Source: Actinomycetota bacterium (GTDB lineage: Bacteria > Actinomycetota > Geothermincolia > Geothermincolales > RBG-13-55-18). From it: DNA of 64,000 nucleotides. The stretch is taken from the NCBI GenBank assembly GCA_028697145.1, contig JAQVFR010000001.1:156505-220504 (forward strand). The letters are read 5' to 3'. Of this stretch, positions 54,795-64,000 are shown one piece after another. Below the pieces are notes generated by a model, which saw nothing but the letters and a program-made list of their open reading frames with translations, was not told where the DNA came from and searched no databases. The position numbers were made by a program, and so were the translations under genes. How positions within the stretch are numbered: the stretch's first letter is position 1; each line of letters starts with the position of its first letter.

Positions 54795-56198
54795 TCAGCT
54801 CTCCCTGGGGGTGCGGTCACACCCGCCCTCCTCGCTCAATATCTCCACGATCTCGCCCGCGCACTGGGTTATGTCCCCCGCCCCCATGGTAAGGACCAGG
54901 TCGCCCGAATGCAGCAGGCGCGCCGCCGCCCTGCCCAACTCGGAACGCCTGGGGACGTACACCACCTGTTTCGACGGATCGGCTTCCAGGAGCGCGTTCA
55001 CGATCAGCTTACCGTCTACCCCGGGCAGCGGATCCTCTCCCGCCGCGTAGACGTCGGTGACGATCACCAGGTCAGCCAGGAGCAGCGCGCCTCCGAACCC
55101 CCGCCACAGCGCGGAGGTGCGGGTATAGCGGTGGGGCTGAAAGATGCACACCACGCGGCTTGCGTCCTCCAGCGCCGCCGCCCGCAGTGTCGTCAGCACC
55201 TCCGAGGGATGGTGGGCGTAGTCGTCGACCAGCCTTATCCCCCCCACCTCGTCGATGAGCTGATATCGCCGCTGCACGCCGCGGAACCCTCCCAGGGCCC
55301 GCGACGCGGACTCGAAGTCCACCCCCACGGAGAGGGTGAGCGCCAGGGCTGCCATGGCGTTGCGCACGTTGTGCTCCCCCGGTATCCCCAGCCGCACCTC
55401 CCCCAGGCATTCCCCCGCGCGGTACACCTGGAAACTGCTCCCACCCGGGAAGAGCCGCGCGCTCACACAGCGGAAGTCGTTCCCTTCGCCCTCCCCGAAC
55501 GAAACCTCGCGCTCCGGGCCGAGGTCCTTCAGGGATGCGGCGCCCGGGTCGTCGCCGCAGAAAACCAGCACGCCGTCGCGCGGCAGGAGCGAGACGAAGC
55601 GCCGGAAGTAGTCCCTTATCTCTTCTCCGTCCCGGAAGAAATCCAGGTGATCTTCCTCGACGTTGGTTATCACTTCCGCCCATGGACGCAGCAGCAGAAA
55701 AGACCCGTCGCTCTCGTCAGCCTCGGCGATGGCGAACTCGCCGCTGCCGGCATGGGCGTTGCTCCCCACGTCGTTGAGCTCTCCCCCGATCACGTAGGTG
55801 GGATCGAGGCCCGCCTCCCGCATGATCATGGCGATCATGGAGGTTGTGGTGGTCTTGCCGTGGGTCCCCGCCACCGCTATACCCTTGCTTTCCGCCATGA
55901 TGAGGCCCAGCATGGAGGCGCGGGGGAGCACCTGCAGCCCAAGCTCGCGCGCCCGCACGAGTTCCTGGTTCCTCTCCGATATGGCCGAGGACACCACCAG
56001 GATGTCGGCGCCCTCGACGTTATCCGCCCTGTGGCCTATGCGTATGCTCGCCCCCATCTGCCGCAAGCGCCTGGTGTTGCGGGATTCCTTTAGGTCGGAG
56101 CCGCTCACCCGCATGCCCCTGGCCAGGAGCACCACGGCTATGGCGCTCATGCCGGCGCCGCCTATCCCAACGAAGTGTATCCTTTTCCTTTCCTCCAC
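54795..56198 (-). CDS. murC: UDP-N-acetylmuramate--L-alanine ligase
   Basis: 467 residues. The N-terminal GIGGAGMSAIAVVLLARG, the P-loop GTHGKTTTTSMIA, EADESDGSFL and the late DDYAHHPSE are characteristic of MurC. It adds the first amino acid of the stem peptide. It starts 9 bases after the end of murG. Confidence 0.97.
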   Translation of the reverse strand: MEERKRIHFVGIGGAGMSAIAVVLLARGMRVSGSDLKESRNTRRLRQMGASIRIGHRADNVEGADILVVSSAISERNQELVRARELGLQVLPRASMLGLIMAESKGIAVAGTHGKTTTTSMIAMIMREAGLDPTYVIGGELNDVGSNAHAGSGEFAIAEADESDGSFLLLRPWAEVITNVEEDHLDFFRDGEEIRDYFRRFVSLLPRDGVLVFCGDDPGAASLKDLGPEREVSFGEGEGNDFRCVSARLFPGGSSFQVYRAGECLGEVRLGIPGEHNVRNAMAALALTLSVGVDFESASRALGGFRGVQRRYQLIDEVGGIRLVDDYAHHPSEVLTTLRAAALEDASRVVCIFQPHRYTRTSALWRGFGGALLLADLVIVTDVYAAGEDPLPGVDGKLIVNALLEADPSKQVVYVPRRSELGRAAARLLHSGDLVLTMGAGDITQCAGEIVEILSEEGGCDRTPRES

Positions 56199-56207
56199 GT
56201 TTACCTC

Positions 56208-57299
56208 CTAGGCCATGGAGAGGACGAGGCCGGCCAGCGCGGCCGCCGCGTCCGGCCTTCCCACCCGGCGGGCAGCTTCGCGCATCGCCTCCAGCCTGCC
56301 CGCGTCAGCCAGCAGCGAATCCACCTCGCGCGCGAGACGGCTGCCCGAAAGTTGCCGGTCCTCCAGGAGCAGAGCCGCTCCTTCTTCGCAGAGCACGGCG
56401 GCGTTTGCATCCTGGTGCGCAGCGGTGGCATACGGATACGGGACGAGGATAGACGGGCAGGCGGCGGCGGCCAGCTCCGCTATGGTCGAGGCGCCCGCCC
56501 TGCACACCACGAGGTCGGCGACCCCGTAAACAAGGTCCATGCGCTCGATGAAGCGCATAGGCCTGTACACCAGTTCGCCCCGTTCCATCTTCTCCGCCTG
56601 CGTCATGAATTCGTCGAATTTGTCCCTTCCCACGGCGTGCACGAGTTGCAGGTCGGAGCGCCCGCTCCAGGCGGGTAGCGCCTCGAGTACCGCGCGGTTG
56701 AGGGACGCCGCTCCCTGGCTCCCGCCCACCACCGCAAGGGTCTTCCTGCCCTCGCTCAACCCGAAAGACTCCCGCGCCTCCCGCAGCGTTCCCTGCCGTG
56801 GTCTCCTCAACAGCGGGTTGCCCGTGACCACCGCCTTTCGCCCCCAGCGCGGGCACCTGGCCAGCGTCTGGTCGAAAGAGACCGCCAGCGCGCTTGCCGC
56901 CGGAGCGAGCAGGCGGTTTGCCAGCCCGGGGATGACGTTCTGTTCGTGGATGACGAGGGGGACGCGCAGGCTGAGCGCCGCCAGCGCGCCGGGAACGCTG
57001 GCGTAGCCCCCGAAGGCGGCCGCCACCGCGGGTGTGTCTTTCCGCATCTCGCGGCGGCAGGCTTTGAAGGCGGCGAGCAGGTCCCGTATAGCTCTGATGT
57101 TCGCCGCGTCTGCCCGGCGGACGAAGCCGCTCACCTCCAGCGCTATCACCTTCTTTCCTGCGAGCAGGGCGCTGGACGGCGACTTCCGGCTCAGGTAGAG
57201 GGCTGTCTCCACGCCGTCATGCGATGCGAGTTCCTCCGCCAGGGCGAGCAGGGGATGGAGATGGCCTCCGGTTCCTCCTCCGCATATCGCCACGTTCAC
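56208..57299 (-). CDS. murG: UDP-GlcNAc:lipid I N-acetylglucosaminyltransferase MurG
   Basis: 363 residues from GTG at 57299, with GGGAGGA 6 bases upstream; ATG at 57314 is the alternative. The motifs GGGTGGHLHPLLALAEEL and VPYPYATAAHQDANA are present, and VIHEQNVIPGLANR is typical. It makes lipid II on the inner membrane face. The 5' end overlaps the 3' end of ftsW by 83 bases in another frame. Confidence 0.96.
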   Translation of the reverse strand: MNVAICGGGTGGHLHPLLALAEELASHDGVETALYLSRKSPSSALLAGKKVIALEVSGFVRRADAANIRAIRDLLAAFKACRREMRKDTPAVAAAFGGYASVPGALAALSLRVPLVIHEQNVIPGLANRLLAPAASALAVSFDQTLARCPRWGRKAVVTGNPLLRRPRQGTLREARESFGLSEGRKTLAVVGGSQGAASLNRAVLEALPAWSGRSDLQLVHAVGRDKFDEFMTQAEKMERGELVYRPMRFIERMDLVYGVADLVVCRAGASTIAELAAAACPSILVPYPYATAAHQDANAAVLCEEGAALLLEDRQLSGSRLAREVDSLLADAGRLEAMREAARRVGRPDAAAALAGLVLSMA

Positions 57300-58596
57300 G
57301 CTTGTTCCTCCCATCGTGAGATGCGCCCGCCCCGCCCTCGTGGCGGGAGACGTTAATGAGTATACCGGCAAGGCACATACAAATCACCAGGGACGAGCCC
57401 CCGTAGCTGAAAAAGGGCAGGGTTATACCCGTTATGGGCAGTACCCCGGAAGCGCCCCCCATGTTGATCAGGGCCTGCACCCCCAGCATGCATACTATGC
57501 CCATGGCCAGAAGGCGGCCGAGCCGGTCGGGAGCGTTCTTGGCGATCCTGCATCCCATGTAGATGAAGACGGCGAAGAGCCCCAGCACGCAAAGGGTCCC
57601 GATGAGTCCGGCTTCCTCGCCGATGATGGAGAAGATGAAGTCGGTGTGCGCGTTGGGCAGATAGAAAAACTTCTGGCGGCTCATGCCCAGGCCGAGCCCG
57701 CTGATGTTCCCGGAGCCCAGGGCGATCATGGACTGGATGATATGGAAGCCCCCCTCACGGGGAGCGCTCCACGGGTCGAGGAAGGCGAAAAAACGCGCCT
57801 TGCGATACCCCGAGGTGAATATGAAGAGGAGGGTGGCCGACCCGCCCAGAAGCCCGAGCAGAGCCATCTTGCGCAGCGGTGTCCCCGCCAGCCACAGCAC
57901 CGCGTACACGGAGATGGCCACCACCAGCATGCTCCCCAGGTCCGGCTCGAGGATGATGAGGAGGCAGGCGAGGGCGGTGACAGCGAGGACGGGCATGATC
58001 AGCTCCCTCCAGCTCTCCAGCCTGTCCTTGCGCCTGCTGTAGATATATACGGCGAAGATGAGCAGGGCCATCTTGGCTATCTCCGAGGGCTGCACCACGA
58101 TGGGGCCCAGGACGATCGACCTCTTGCTCCCGTAGGCCTCGGTGCCGATAAGGGGTACCGCGGCGAGAAGGACCAGGGACGCGACCGCGAGCGCGGGCGA
58201 GAACTCGGCCACGCGGTGATAGTCCGTATAGGCGAGGGCCGCGAGGGCGACGAGCCCGACCGCGAACCAGATAGCCTGGCGCAGCAGGAAATAATAGCTC
58301 GAACCATGGGTGTTCAGTGCCAGCCCCGAACTCGCCGAGAAGATCATCACCATGCCGAAGAGGAACATGACGAGGGTCACGCCCAGGACGCCGTAGCCGG
58401 TTCCCGTCAATCCCGCGGCCTTGCGAACCGCCGCTGGCTTTTCCGCGGGTACCGCCCTCAAGCCCTTCGCCCCGCGGGAGGCAGAGGTACGCCCCGCCTG
58501 TGAATCCCTGTCTCTCCTGCGCCGGGCTTCCACCAGCGCGTTCGGGGGCTCCTTGCCCCTGGCGGATGGCTTCCTGGCCGCGGCATGCTCACCCAC
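57217..58596 (-). CDS. ftsW: Septal peptidoglycan polymerase FtsW
   Basis: 459 residues from GTG at 58596, which overlaps the murD end by 8 bases. A basic N-terminal region of about 60 residues precedes ten membrane helices beginning GVTLVMFLFGMVMIFSASSG. SEDS motifs such as PSEIAKMALLI, EPDLGSMLVV and PFFSYGGSSLVI are intact. The last 40 residues are a basic tail (RNKRERGDMRRRNRR) that overlaps murG. It polymerises lipid II with a cognate penicillin-binding protein. Confidence 0.93.
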   Translation of the reverse strand: MGEHAAARKPSARGKEPPNALVEARRRRDRDSQAGRTSASRGAKGLRAVPAEKPAAVRKAAGLTGTGYGVLGVTLVMFLFGMVMIFSASSGLALNTHGSSYYFLLRQAIWFAVGLVALAALAYTDYHRVAEFSPALAVASLVLLAAVPLIGTEAYGSKRSIVLGPIVVQPSEIAKMALLIFAVYIYSRRKDRLESWRELIMPVLAVTALACLLIILEPDLGSMLVVAISVYAVLWLAGTPLRKMALLGLLGGSATLLFIFTSGYRKARFFAFLDPWSAPREGGFHIIQSMIALGSGNISGLGLGMSRQKFFYLPNAHTDFIFSIIGEEAGLIGTLCVLGLFAVFIYMGCRIAKNAPDRLGRLLAMGIVCMLGVQALINMGGASGVLPITGITLPFFSYGGSSLVICMCLAGILINVSRHEGGAGASHDGRNKRERGDMRRRNRRPSPSPARPGGGTRIA

Positions 58597-60019
58597 CCTG
58601 GTCTCCCTCCAAATCTAATGCGCGCACCAGTGCCTGGAAATGATCCCCTCTATGCTTGTAATCCTCGTAGCGGTCGAAGGAGGCGCAGGCGGGGCTGAGC
58701 AGGACCACGTCCCCATCCATAACGGTGCGCGGCAGGTCCTCGAAGACCTCCTCCAAGCCTGGGAACTCCCGGATATCCAGCCACCGCGCGCCCACGAGAG
58801 CGGAGCGAATCTCTCCCGCCGCCTCTCCGATGAGGTATACCGCGCGCACCCCTCCCGCGCTAGCGCGCCTCTCCAGTTCCTCCGCCAGCTCCCGGAATCC
58901 AAGGCCCTTGTTCCTTCCCCCCAGGATTATCGCCACAGGTTCCCGGAAGGCGCTCAGCGCGCGCAGGGCGGCATGGGGGTTGGTGGCCTTGGAATCATCG
59001 TAGAAGCGGACGCCGCCCACCTCTCCCGCTAACTGCAGGCGGTGGGAGAGCCCCCGAAACGACGCCAGGGCCTCTCCCACCGCCTCCGCGTCGATCCCCA
59101 TGGCGATGGCGGCCGCAGCGGCTGCCATGGCGTTCTCCACGTTGTGTTCTCCCGGCAGCCGCAGTCTCTCCGTCCGCATTATCTCCCGCTGCCCGCGGCC
59201 GATCGCGGCCACGGGCATGCTGCTCAACATCCGCCCCTCGCTTATGTACACCTCTGCCGCGTCATGAGGGTGACGCGAGAAAAAGACGACCCGCGACGGC
59301 GCGGCCGCGGCCGCCCGCGCGCTTGTCTCGTCGTCCAGGTTGCATATGACCACGTCGCCGGGGTCCTGGTTCATCCAGATACGGCTCTTCGCCGCAACGT
59401 ACTCCCGCATCTCCGCGTGCCAGTCCAGATGGTCCTCGGCGATGTTCAGGAGCACCGCCACGGCGGGTCGGAATTCCACGGCGTACTGGAGCTGAAAACT
59501 CGACACCTCCACCACCAGCAGCATGCCCTCTTCCGCTTCCTCCACGGCGGTAACGAAGGGATGGCCGATGTTCCCCGCCGCCACCGCCGGCCGGCCCACC
59601 TGCCCGCATATCCACGCGATCATGCTTACCGTCGTGGTCTTGCCGTTGGTCCCCGTCACCGCCACCACCGGCCCGCGCGCCAGCCGCCAGGCCAGTTCGA
59701 CCTCGCTCCATACCGGGATGCCTCTCTCCTCCGCCTCGGCAAGCAGGGGAAGCCGCGGGGAAACCCCGGGGCTGACCACCACCAGGTCTATCCCTGCGAG
59801 CAGGGAAGGATCGTGATGGCCGAGGACGCTGACCGCCCCGAGCCCGCGCAGCTCCTCGGCCGCCTGCCGCGGAGGCCCCTGCGCGGCCATATCGTTTACG
59901 GTGACTTTGATGCCTTCCCGCAGGAGCCTCTCCGCGGCTGCGCGGCCGGAGATGCCGAGGCCGACCACGAGGGCCGATGCCGTTCCTTCCAGTCCGCGCA
60001 CTCCTCTCTCCTGCGCCAT
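58589..60019 (-). CDS. murD: UDP-N-acetylmuramoylalanine--D-glutamate ligase
   Basis: 476 residues from ATG at 60019. The open frame runs on to 61069, but that part lies over mraY. GVRGLEGTASALVVGLGISG is the N-terminal nucleotide-binding pattern, GTNGKTTTVSMIAW is the P-loop, and YDDSKATNPHAAL is the C-terminal motif. It adds D-Glu. GTGGAG is directly before the ATG, and it starts 5 bases after mraY. Confidence 0.96.
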   Translation of the reverse strand: MAQERGVRGLEGTASALVVGLGISGRAAAERLLREGIKVTVNDMAAQGPPRQAAEELRGLGAVSVLGHHDPSLLAGIDLVVVSPGVSPRLPLLAEAEERGIPVWSEVELAWRLARGPVVAVTGTNGKTTTVSMIAWICGQVGRPAVAAGNIGHPFVTAVEEAEEGMLLVVEVSSFQLQYAVEFRPAVAVLLNIAEDHLDWHAEMREYVAAKSRIWMNQDPGDVVICNLDDETSARAAAAAPSRVVFFSRHPHDAAEVYISEGRMLSSMPVAAIGRGQREIMRTERLRLPGEHNVENAMAAAAAAIAMGIDAEAVGEALASFRGLSHRLQLAGEVGGVRFYDDSKATNPHAALRALSAFREPVAIILGGRNKGLGFRELAEELERRASAGGVRAVYLIGEAAGEIRSALVGARWLDIREFPGLEEVFEDLPRTVMDGDVVLLSPACASFDRYEDYKHRGDHFQALVRALDLEGDQGG

Positions 60020-60024
60020 CTCCA

Positions 60025-61044
60025 CTATTTTCCTCCCACGTAATTGATATAAAAGATGATGAAACCTACGCCCACGAACGACCCCGCCACGATCCACAGG
60101 CGGATCAGGGTTGTCACCTCCGACCATCCCTTGAGCTCGAAGTGATGGTGCAGGGGGGCCATGCGGAAGACGCGCTTGCGGGTGGCCTTGAATACCAGGA
60201 CCTGGATGGCGACGGAAAGGGTCTCCAGGACGAAGAGCCCCCCCAGTATGACCAGGAGAAGCTCGGTCTTGGAGAGGATGGCCACCGTGGCCAGGCTGCA
60301 CCCCAGGGCCAGGGAGCCGGTGTCCCCCATGAAAATATACGCCGGCGGCGAGTTCCACCACAGGAACCCGACGCAGCTGCCCAGGAGCGCTCCGCAGAAG
60401 ATGGCGATGTCGAGCGAGCCCTGTACGTGGGTGTAAAGGTACTGGTGGTTGCGGAACTGGGTGAAGGTGATTAGTATGTACGCGGTCATCACCAGTACGG
60501 TCGCTCCCGACGCCAGGCCGTCGAGGCCGTCGGTGAGGTTGACCGCGTTGGAGGCCCCGATGATCATGATGAAGACCAGCAGGTAGTATAAGGGGCCGAG
60601 GTCGCAGATCACGGCGTCGGAGCGGAACCAGTAGAGCTTGGTGTCCACGCCGAAGTGCTGTGTGGCCAGGTAGGCAAGGGCTACGGACAGCGCCAGTTGC
60701 CACAAGAGCTTGGTACGTCCCTTCAGTCCGAGGGAGCGCGCATAATGCAGCTTGGTGTAATCGTCGGCGAAGCCGAGCAGCCCCCCGCCGATCAGCGCCA
60801 GTCCCAGGGCGAAGCCGGTCCCGCCCTGCAGTTTCTGCGCCCAGGCCAGGAACCCGATCAGCGCGGAGAGGACGATGAGCACTCCTCCCATGGTGGGGGT
60901 CCCCTCCTTCGCCAGGTGGGCCTGGGGGCCGTCCTCGCGTATGAACTGGCCGATGCCGCGCCTCCTCAGCCAGCCCATGAGCAGGGGCATGGCGAAGATG
61001 CATATCACCAGTCCAGTCAGTAATGCTGCCAGTACCCTGAGCAA
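60025..61044 (-). CDS. mraY: Phospho-MurNAc-pentapeptide transferase MraY
   Basis: 339 residues from TTG at 61044, with AGGAGG 9 bases upstream. Ten membrane helices fit, with the motifs GTPTMGGVLIVLSAL, FADDYTK, SNAVNLTDGLDGLASG, FMGDTGSLALG and HHHFELKGWSE. It makes lipid I by moving phospho-MurNAc-pentapeptide to undecaprenyl phosphate. It lies between murF and murD. Confidence 0.97.
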   Translation of the reverse strand: MLRVLAALLTGLVICIFAMPLLMGWLRRRGIGQFIREDGPQAHLAKEGTPTMGGVLIVLSALIGFLAWAQKLQGGTGFALGLALIGGGLLGFADDYTKLHYARSLGLKGRTKLLWQLALSVALAYLATQHFGVDTKLYWFRSDAVICDLGPLYYLLVFIMIIGASNAVNLTDGLDGLASGATVLVMTAYILITFTQFRNHQYLYTHVQGSLDIAIFCGALLGSCVGFLWWNSPPAYIFMGDTGSLALGCSLATVAILSKTELLLVILGGLFVLETLSVAIQVLVFKATRKRVFRMAPLHHHFELKGWSEVTTLIRLWIVAGSFVGVGFIIFYINYVGGK

Positions 61045-61122
61045 GGGTGTCTTCCTCCTCGTGAGTCACTCTGCAGGCCGGGTCGGGCCGGCCTTCAAGC
61101 GACTATTCTATGCCATCGTTGC

Positions 61123-62523
61123 TTACGCCACCAGGTTGACGAGCCTCTCCAGGCCCAGGAAACGCGAACCCTTGATAAGGACCACGTCCCCAGGTTCGAT
61201 GATGGCCCGCAGAATCTCCGCGGCTTTGTCTACGCTGTCTGCAGTGAAGATGCTGCCACGCGGCAGGCCCTTTTCCCGGGCCGCCTGGGCCGTCTTGCGC
61301 GATTTCCGGCCCACGGTGATGAGGATGTCCGTGCCGAAATCAACGGCAAGCTTCCCCACCTCGACATGGGCTTCTTCCGAAACGGGTCCCAGCTCTCCCA
61401 TGTCCCCGAGCACGGCAATCGCCCTCTTCTCTCGGGAGATATCGCCCAGCGCCACCAGGGCGGAACGCATGGAGACCGGGTTGGCGTTGTAGGCGTCGTT
61501 GATGATGGTGATCTCTTCCGGTTTATTGATCATTTCCATCCTCCATTGTGTGGTCTCAGCCGTCGCTATCCCCTTAGCAATGTTTTCCATGTCTACCCCC
61601 ATGATCTCTCCTACCGCCGCGGCCGCCAGAGCGTTATCGACATTGTGGCGGCCGGGCAACGGCACAGCGATTTTCTTCCTACCACCTCCTTTCGACCTCA
61701 GGGTGAATACTACCTTCCCATATTTATCCACGCGTTCGTCCTCTGCCCACACGTCTGCCGTACGTGACCTTCCGAAGGTGATCACCGGGCAGGGGCTCAG
61801 ACCGCGCAGCAGATCCGCGTAGTCGTCGTCGGCATTTATCACCGCCATTCCCTCGCGCGGCAGCGACTGCAGCAATTCCCCTTTCGCTCTTGCGAGGTTT
61901 TCGCGGGTGCGGAAATACCGCATGTGGGTCCACCCCACGTTGGTCACCACTCCGATCTCCGGCCGGGCGAAGGCGCACAGCTCCCTGATGTGCCCCATGC
62001 CGCGCGACCCCATCTCCAGCACGAGAAAATCGGTATCGCTCACGACCTCGAGCATGGTGAGGGGTACTCCCACCTCGTTGTTGAAACTCCCCCGGGACGC
62101 GACCGTAGTCCCCGTGCGCCCGAGTATCGCCGTCGCGAAATCCTTGGTCAGGGTCTTGCCGGTCGATCCGGTTATTCCCACCACCCTCGCTCCCGTCAGC
62201 TCGCGCTGCCGGGAGGCCAGACGGGTCATGGCGGCCATGGTGCCGCGCGCGCGCAGAACCGCCGTCCCCTTCCCGCGCGCCAGCTCCAAGGCGCGGGGGG
62301 GGATGCGCGCCACCAGCAGGGCGGCGGCGCCTTTCTCGATCGCGCTCTCCAGGAAGTCGTGGGCGTCGAAACGCTCCCCTTTAAGGGCGATGAAGAGCGC
62401 ATGCTTCACGGGGGACCGCGTGTCCGTGGCGACCAGGGAGACGGGGCGTGAGGGCATGCTTCCCGCCAGCAGCAGCGACGCGCCGGCCGCATGCGCGATC
62501 TCGTCGACCTTCATGGGTATCAT
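61123..62523 (-). CDS. murF: UDP-MurNAc-tripeptide--D-alanyl-D-alanine ligase
   Basis: 466 residues. The P-loop GITGSTGKTLTKDFATAIL, NINADDD-like VINADDDYADLL, and IINDAYNANPVSMRSAL are typical for MurF. It adds the D-Ala-D-Ala made by Ddl. The ATG overlaps the murE stop by 4 bases (ATGA), so the two are translationally coupled. Confidence 0.97.
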   Translation of the reverse strand: MIPMKVDEIAHAAGASLLLAGSMPSRPVSLVATDTRSPVKHALFIALKGERFDAHDFLESAIEKGAAALLVARIPPRALELARGKGTAVLRARGTMAAMTRLASRQRELTGARVVGITGSTGKTLTKDFATAILGRTGTTVASRGSFNNEVGVPLTMLEVVSDTDFLVLEMGSRGMGHIRELCAFARPEIGVVTNVGWTHMRYFRTRENLARAKGELLQSLPREGMAVINADDDYADLLRGLSPCPVITFGRSRTADVWAEDERVDKYGKVVFTLRSKGGGRKKIAVPLPGRHNVDNALAAAAVGEIMGVDMENIAKGIATAETTQWRMEMINKPEEITIINDAYNANPVSMRSALVALGDISREKRAIAVLGDMGELGPVSEEAHVEVGKLAVDFGTDILITVGRKSRKTAQAAREKGLPRGSIFTADSVDKAAEILRAIIEPGDVVLIKGSRFLGLERLVNLVA

Positions 62524-64000
62524 GCGTTCCCCGCCCTCTCCCTCAGGGCGTGCCTGGCTTCCTCCACGTCGTCGAAGGGAAGCACGCGGTCCGCGAATAT
62601 CTGTCCTTTTTCATGGCCCTTGCCCGCAATGACCACCACGTCGCCGGCCTCTGCGCCGGCAATCGCGGCCCGGATGGCGGCGCGGCGGTCTGCGATCGTC
62701 CGGTAGGACGCTCCTCCCCTGGCGGCACGTGCCCCCTTTTCGATCTCCGCTATGATGGCCAGCGGGTCCTCGCTGCGGGGATTGTCGGAGGTGATATAGA
62801 CAACGTCCGCCGTTCGCACCGCTATCTCGCCCATGAGGGGGCGCTTGCCTCGGTCGCGGTCCCCGCCGCAACCGAAGACGGCGATGACCCTGCGCCGCGT
62901 GGTCTCGCGCGCCGCTTCCAGCACGCGCCGCAGGGAATCCGGGGTGTGGGCATAGTCAACCAGCACCGCGAAGTCCTGGCCTTCCTCCACCGCCTGAAAC
63001 CTCCCGGGAACGCCGGGATGGGAGAGGATGCCCGCCAGGGATTCTCCGGCGTCCAGCCCGAGCATCATGCAGGCCCCCAGTGAGGCCAGTATATTGTGGA
63101 GGTTGAAGCGGCCCGTGAGCGCCGTTCTCCCCTCCCAGCTCTCGCCGCCGCAGGTCACCTTCACCCTGCTCTCCTTGAGGCCCGCCTCCAGCAGCTCGCC
63201 CCTCAGGACCGCATCCTCCACGGTGCCGAAGGTAAGCGGCTTGCCCGCCGCGCGTTCCGCGAGGCGCCGCCCGTATGGGTCGTCGACGTTGATCACCGCG
63301 GCCTTCGCCTCCAGCCCTCCCCTCGTGACCGACGTGAACAGGCGCTCCTTGGCGCGGTAGTAGTCCTCCATGTCCGCGTGGAAGTCGAGGTGGTCCTGGC
63401 TGAGATTGGTAAAGACGGCGACCTCGAAATCGCAGCCGTCCACGCGCCGCAGGGCGAGTGCGTGCGAGGACACCTCCATGCTCGCTATCTCGCACCCCGC
63501 GTTCGCCATGTCGGCCAGGATGCGCTGCAGGTCCGCGGACTCGGGCGTGGTCCTCCCGACGGGAAGCTCGCGTCCGGCGACGCGATAGACCACAGTCCCG
63601 ATGAGCCCGGAGACGAGTCCGGCGCGGGCGGCGGCGGCCTCCACCAGGTGAGCGGTGGTGGTCTTTCCGTTGGTGCCCGTCATTCCCACCAGCCTCAGGC
63701 TGCCGCTGGGGTGCCCGAAGAAGCGGTCGCTCAATAAGGCCATGGCCAGGCGGGTGTCTTTCGCACGTACCAGGGCGACGCCCGAAGGCATGGAGGCGAC
63801 GCCTTGCCAATCCCGCGCGACCATCACCGCGGCCGCGCCACGCGATACCGCCTCCTCTATATATAGATGGCCGTCGGTCACGTGGCCAGGGACGGCAACG
63901 AAGAGGTCCCCTCCCTCCACCCGCTGCGAGTGATAGGAGATGCCGGTGATCTCCACACCGCCGCCATCCACCAGGAGCAGGCCCTCCAGGCCCTCCACGA
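62520..64000 (-). CDS. murE: UDP-MurNAc-tripeptide synthetase MurE, 5' end cut
   Basis: At least 492 residues are visible; the frame continues to the window edge, and a GTG at 63998 is not likely to be the real start because typical MurE has about 10 more residues before VEITGISYHSQRVEGG. The P-loop is GMTGTNGKTTTAHLVE. DNPRSEDP is the motif that binds meso-diaminopimelate, so a DAP-type peptidoglycan is predicted rather than lysine. It is the first gene of the part of the cluster seen here. Confidence 0.96.
   Translation of the reverse strand, partial: VEGLEGLLLVDGGGVEITGISYHSQRVEGGDLFVAVPGHVTDGHLYIEEAVSRGAAAVMVARDWQGVASMPSGVALVRAKDTRLAMALLSDRFFGHPSGSLRLVGMTGTNGKTTTAHLVEAAAARAGLVSGLIGTVVYRVAGRELPVGRTTPESADLQRILADMANAGCEIASMEVSSHALALRRVDGCDFEVAVFTNLSQDHLDFHADMEDYYRAKERLFTSVTRGGLEAKAAVINVDDPYGRRLAERAAGKPLTFGTVEDAVLRGELLEAGLKESRVKVTCGGESWEGRTALTGRFNLHNILASLGACMMLGLDAGESLAGILSHPGVPGRFQAVEEGQDFAVLVDYAHTPDSLRRVLEAARETTRRRVIAVFGCGGDRDRGKRPLMGEIAVRTADVVYITSDNPRSEDPLAIIAEIEKGARAARGGASYRTIADRRAAIRAAIAGAEAGDVVVIAGKGHEKGQIFADRVLPFDDVEEARHALRERAGNA

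Noticed and set aside
58589..61069. 826-codon frame that would fuse murD to an N-terminal extension
   Set aside because: The upstream half lies over mraY in another frame and has low-complexity composition. murD has its own ATG at 60019.

Overview
The window is GC-rich bacterial chromosome with dense operons, most of them on the minus strand. The gene set suggests a deep-branching, uncultured Actinobacteriota-like lineage (for example the Geothermincolia/Aquicultoria area). The hints are: ftsZ follows ftsQ with no ftsA between them, a class E-like sortase sits in the window, two genes look leaderless, and MurE carries the DNPR motif of meso-diaminopimelate-adding enzymes. A class III PHA synthase and a CooC-like nickel ATPase suggest anaerobic or syntrophic metabolism. 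The taxonomy is inference; no rRNA gene is present.

Layout. 1-100 is the N-terminus of a PolX-like polymerase, followed by a triplicated hairpin repeat (243-533). 559-9137 is a complete arginine operon read argC-argJ-argB-argD-argF-argR-argG-argH on the minus strand, with an excellent ArgR-type palindrome just upstream of argC. 9234-15762 holds holA, comEC, comEA and leuS. 16016-21034 is a set of single genes: a PP-loop sulfurtransferase-like protein, an MFS exporter, a protein built of two internal repeats, a zinc-ribbon membrane protein, a nucleoside hydrolase and a small membrane protein.

21090-27129 is a polyhydroxyalkanoate (PHA) and acyl-CoA section: a phasin-like gene, phaE and phaC (with an unusual histone-like tail), then a ferredoxin-type protein on the other strand, then an (R)-specific enoyl-CoA hydratase and a short-chain dehydrogenase of the multifunctional-enzyme-2 type. 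27585-32515 (plus strand) carries a PrcB-domain lipoprotein, a CrtI-like FAD oxidoreductase, an AIM24 protein and a two-gene unit made of a CdhC/AcsB-like protein and CooC. A fatty acyl-CoA synthetase follows on the minus strand.

34740-43169 contains a lipoprotein, a flavodoxin, tRNA-Ala(GGC), and the familiar block rplU-rpmA-obgE-proB-proA-nadD-LCP-rsfS. 43294-46380 is a surface module: a predicted cyclic-dinucleotide (GEMM-I) riboswitch controlling a secreted CAP protein with four 105-residue repeats, next to a sortase. This module lies between rng and rplU, which are usually close neighbours. 46381-50190 is rng plus the radical-SAM/DUF2344 pair. 50300-64000 is the division and cell-wall cluster murE-murF-mraY-murD-ftsW-murG-murC-murB-ddl-ftsQ-ftsZ, with murE cut by the window edge.

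The most interesting points are the PhaC tail, the riboswitch-controlled CAP/sortase module, the CooC/CdhC-like pair without a visible CO dehydrogenase, the duplicated small protein with a leaderless-type promoter, and two gene-free stretches that look like structured RNA.
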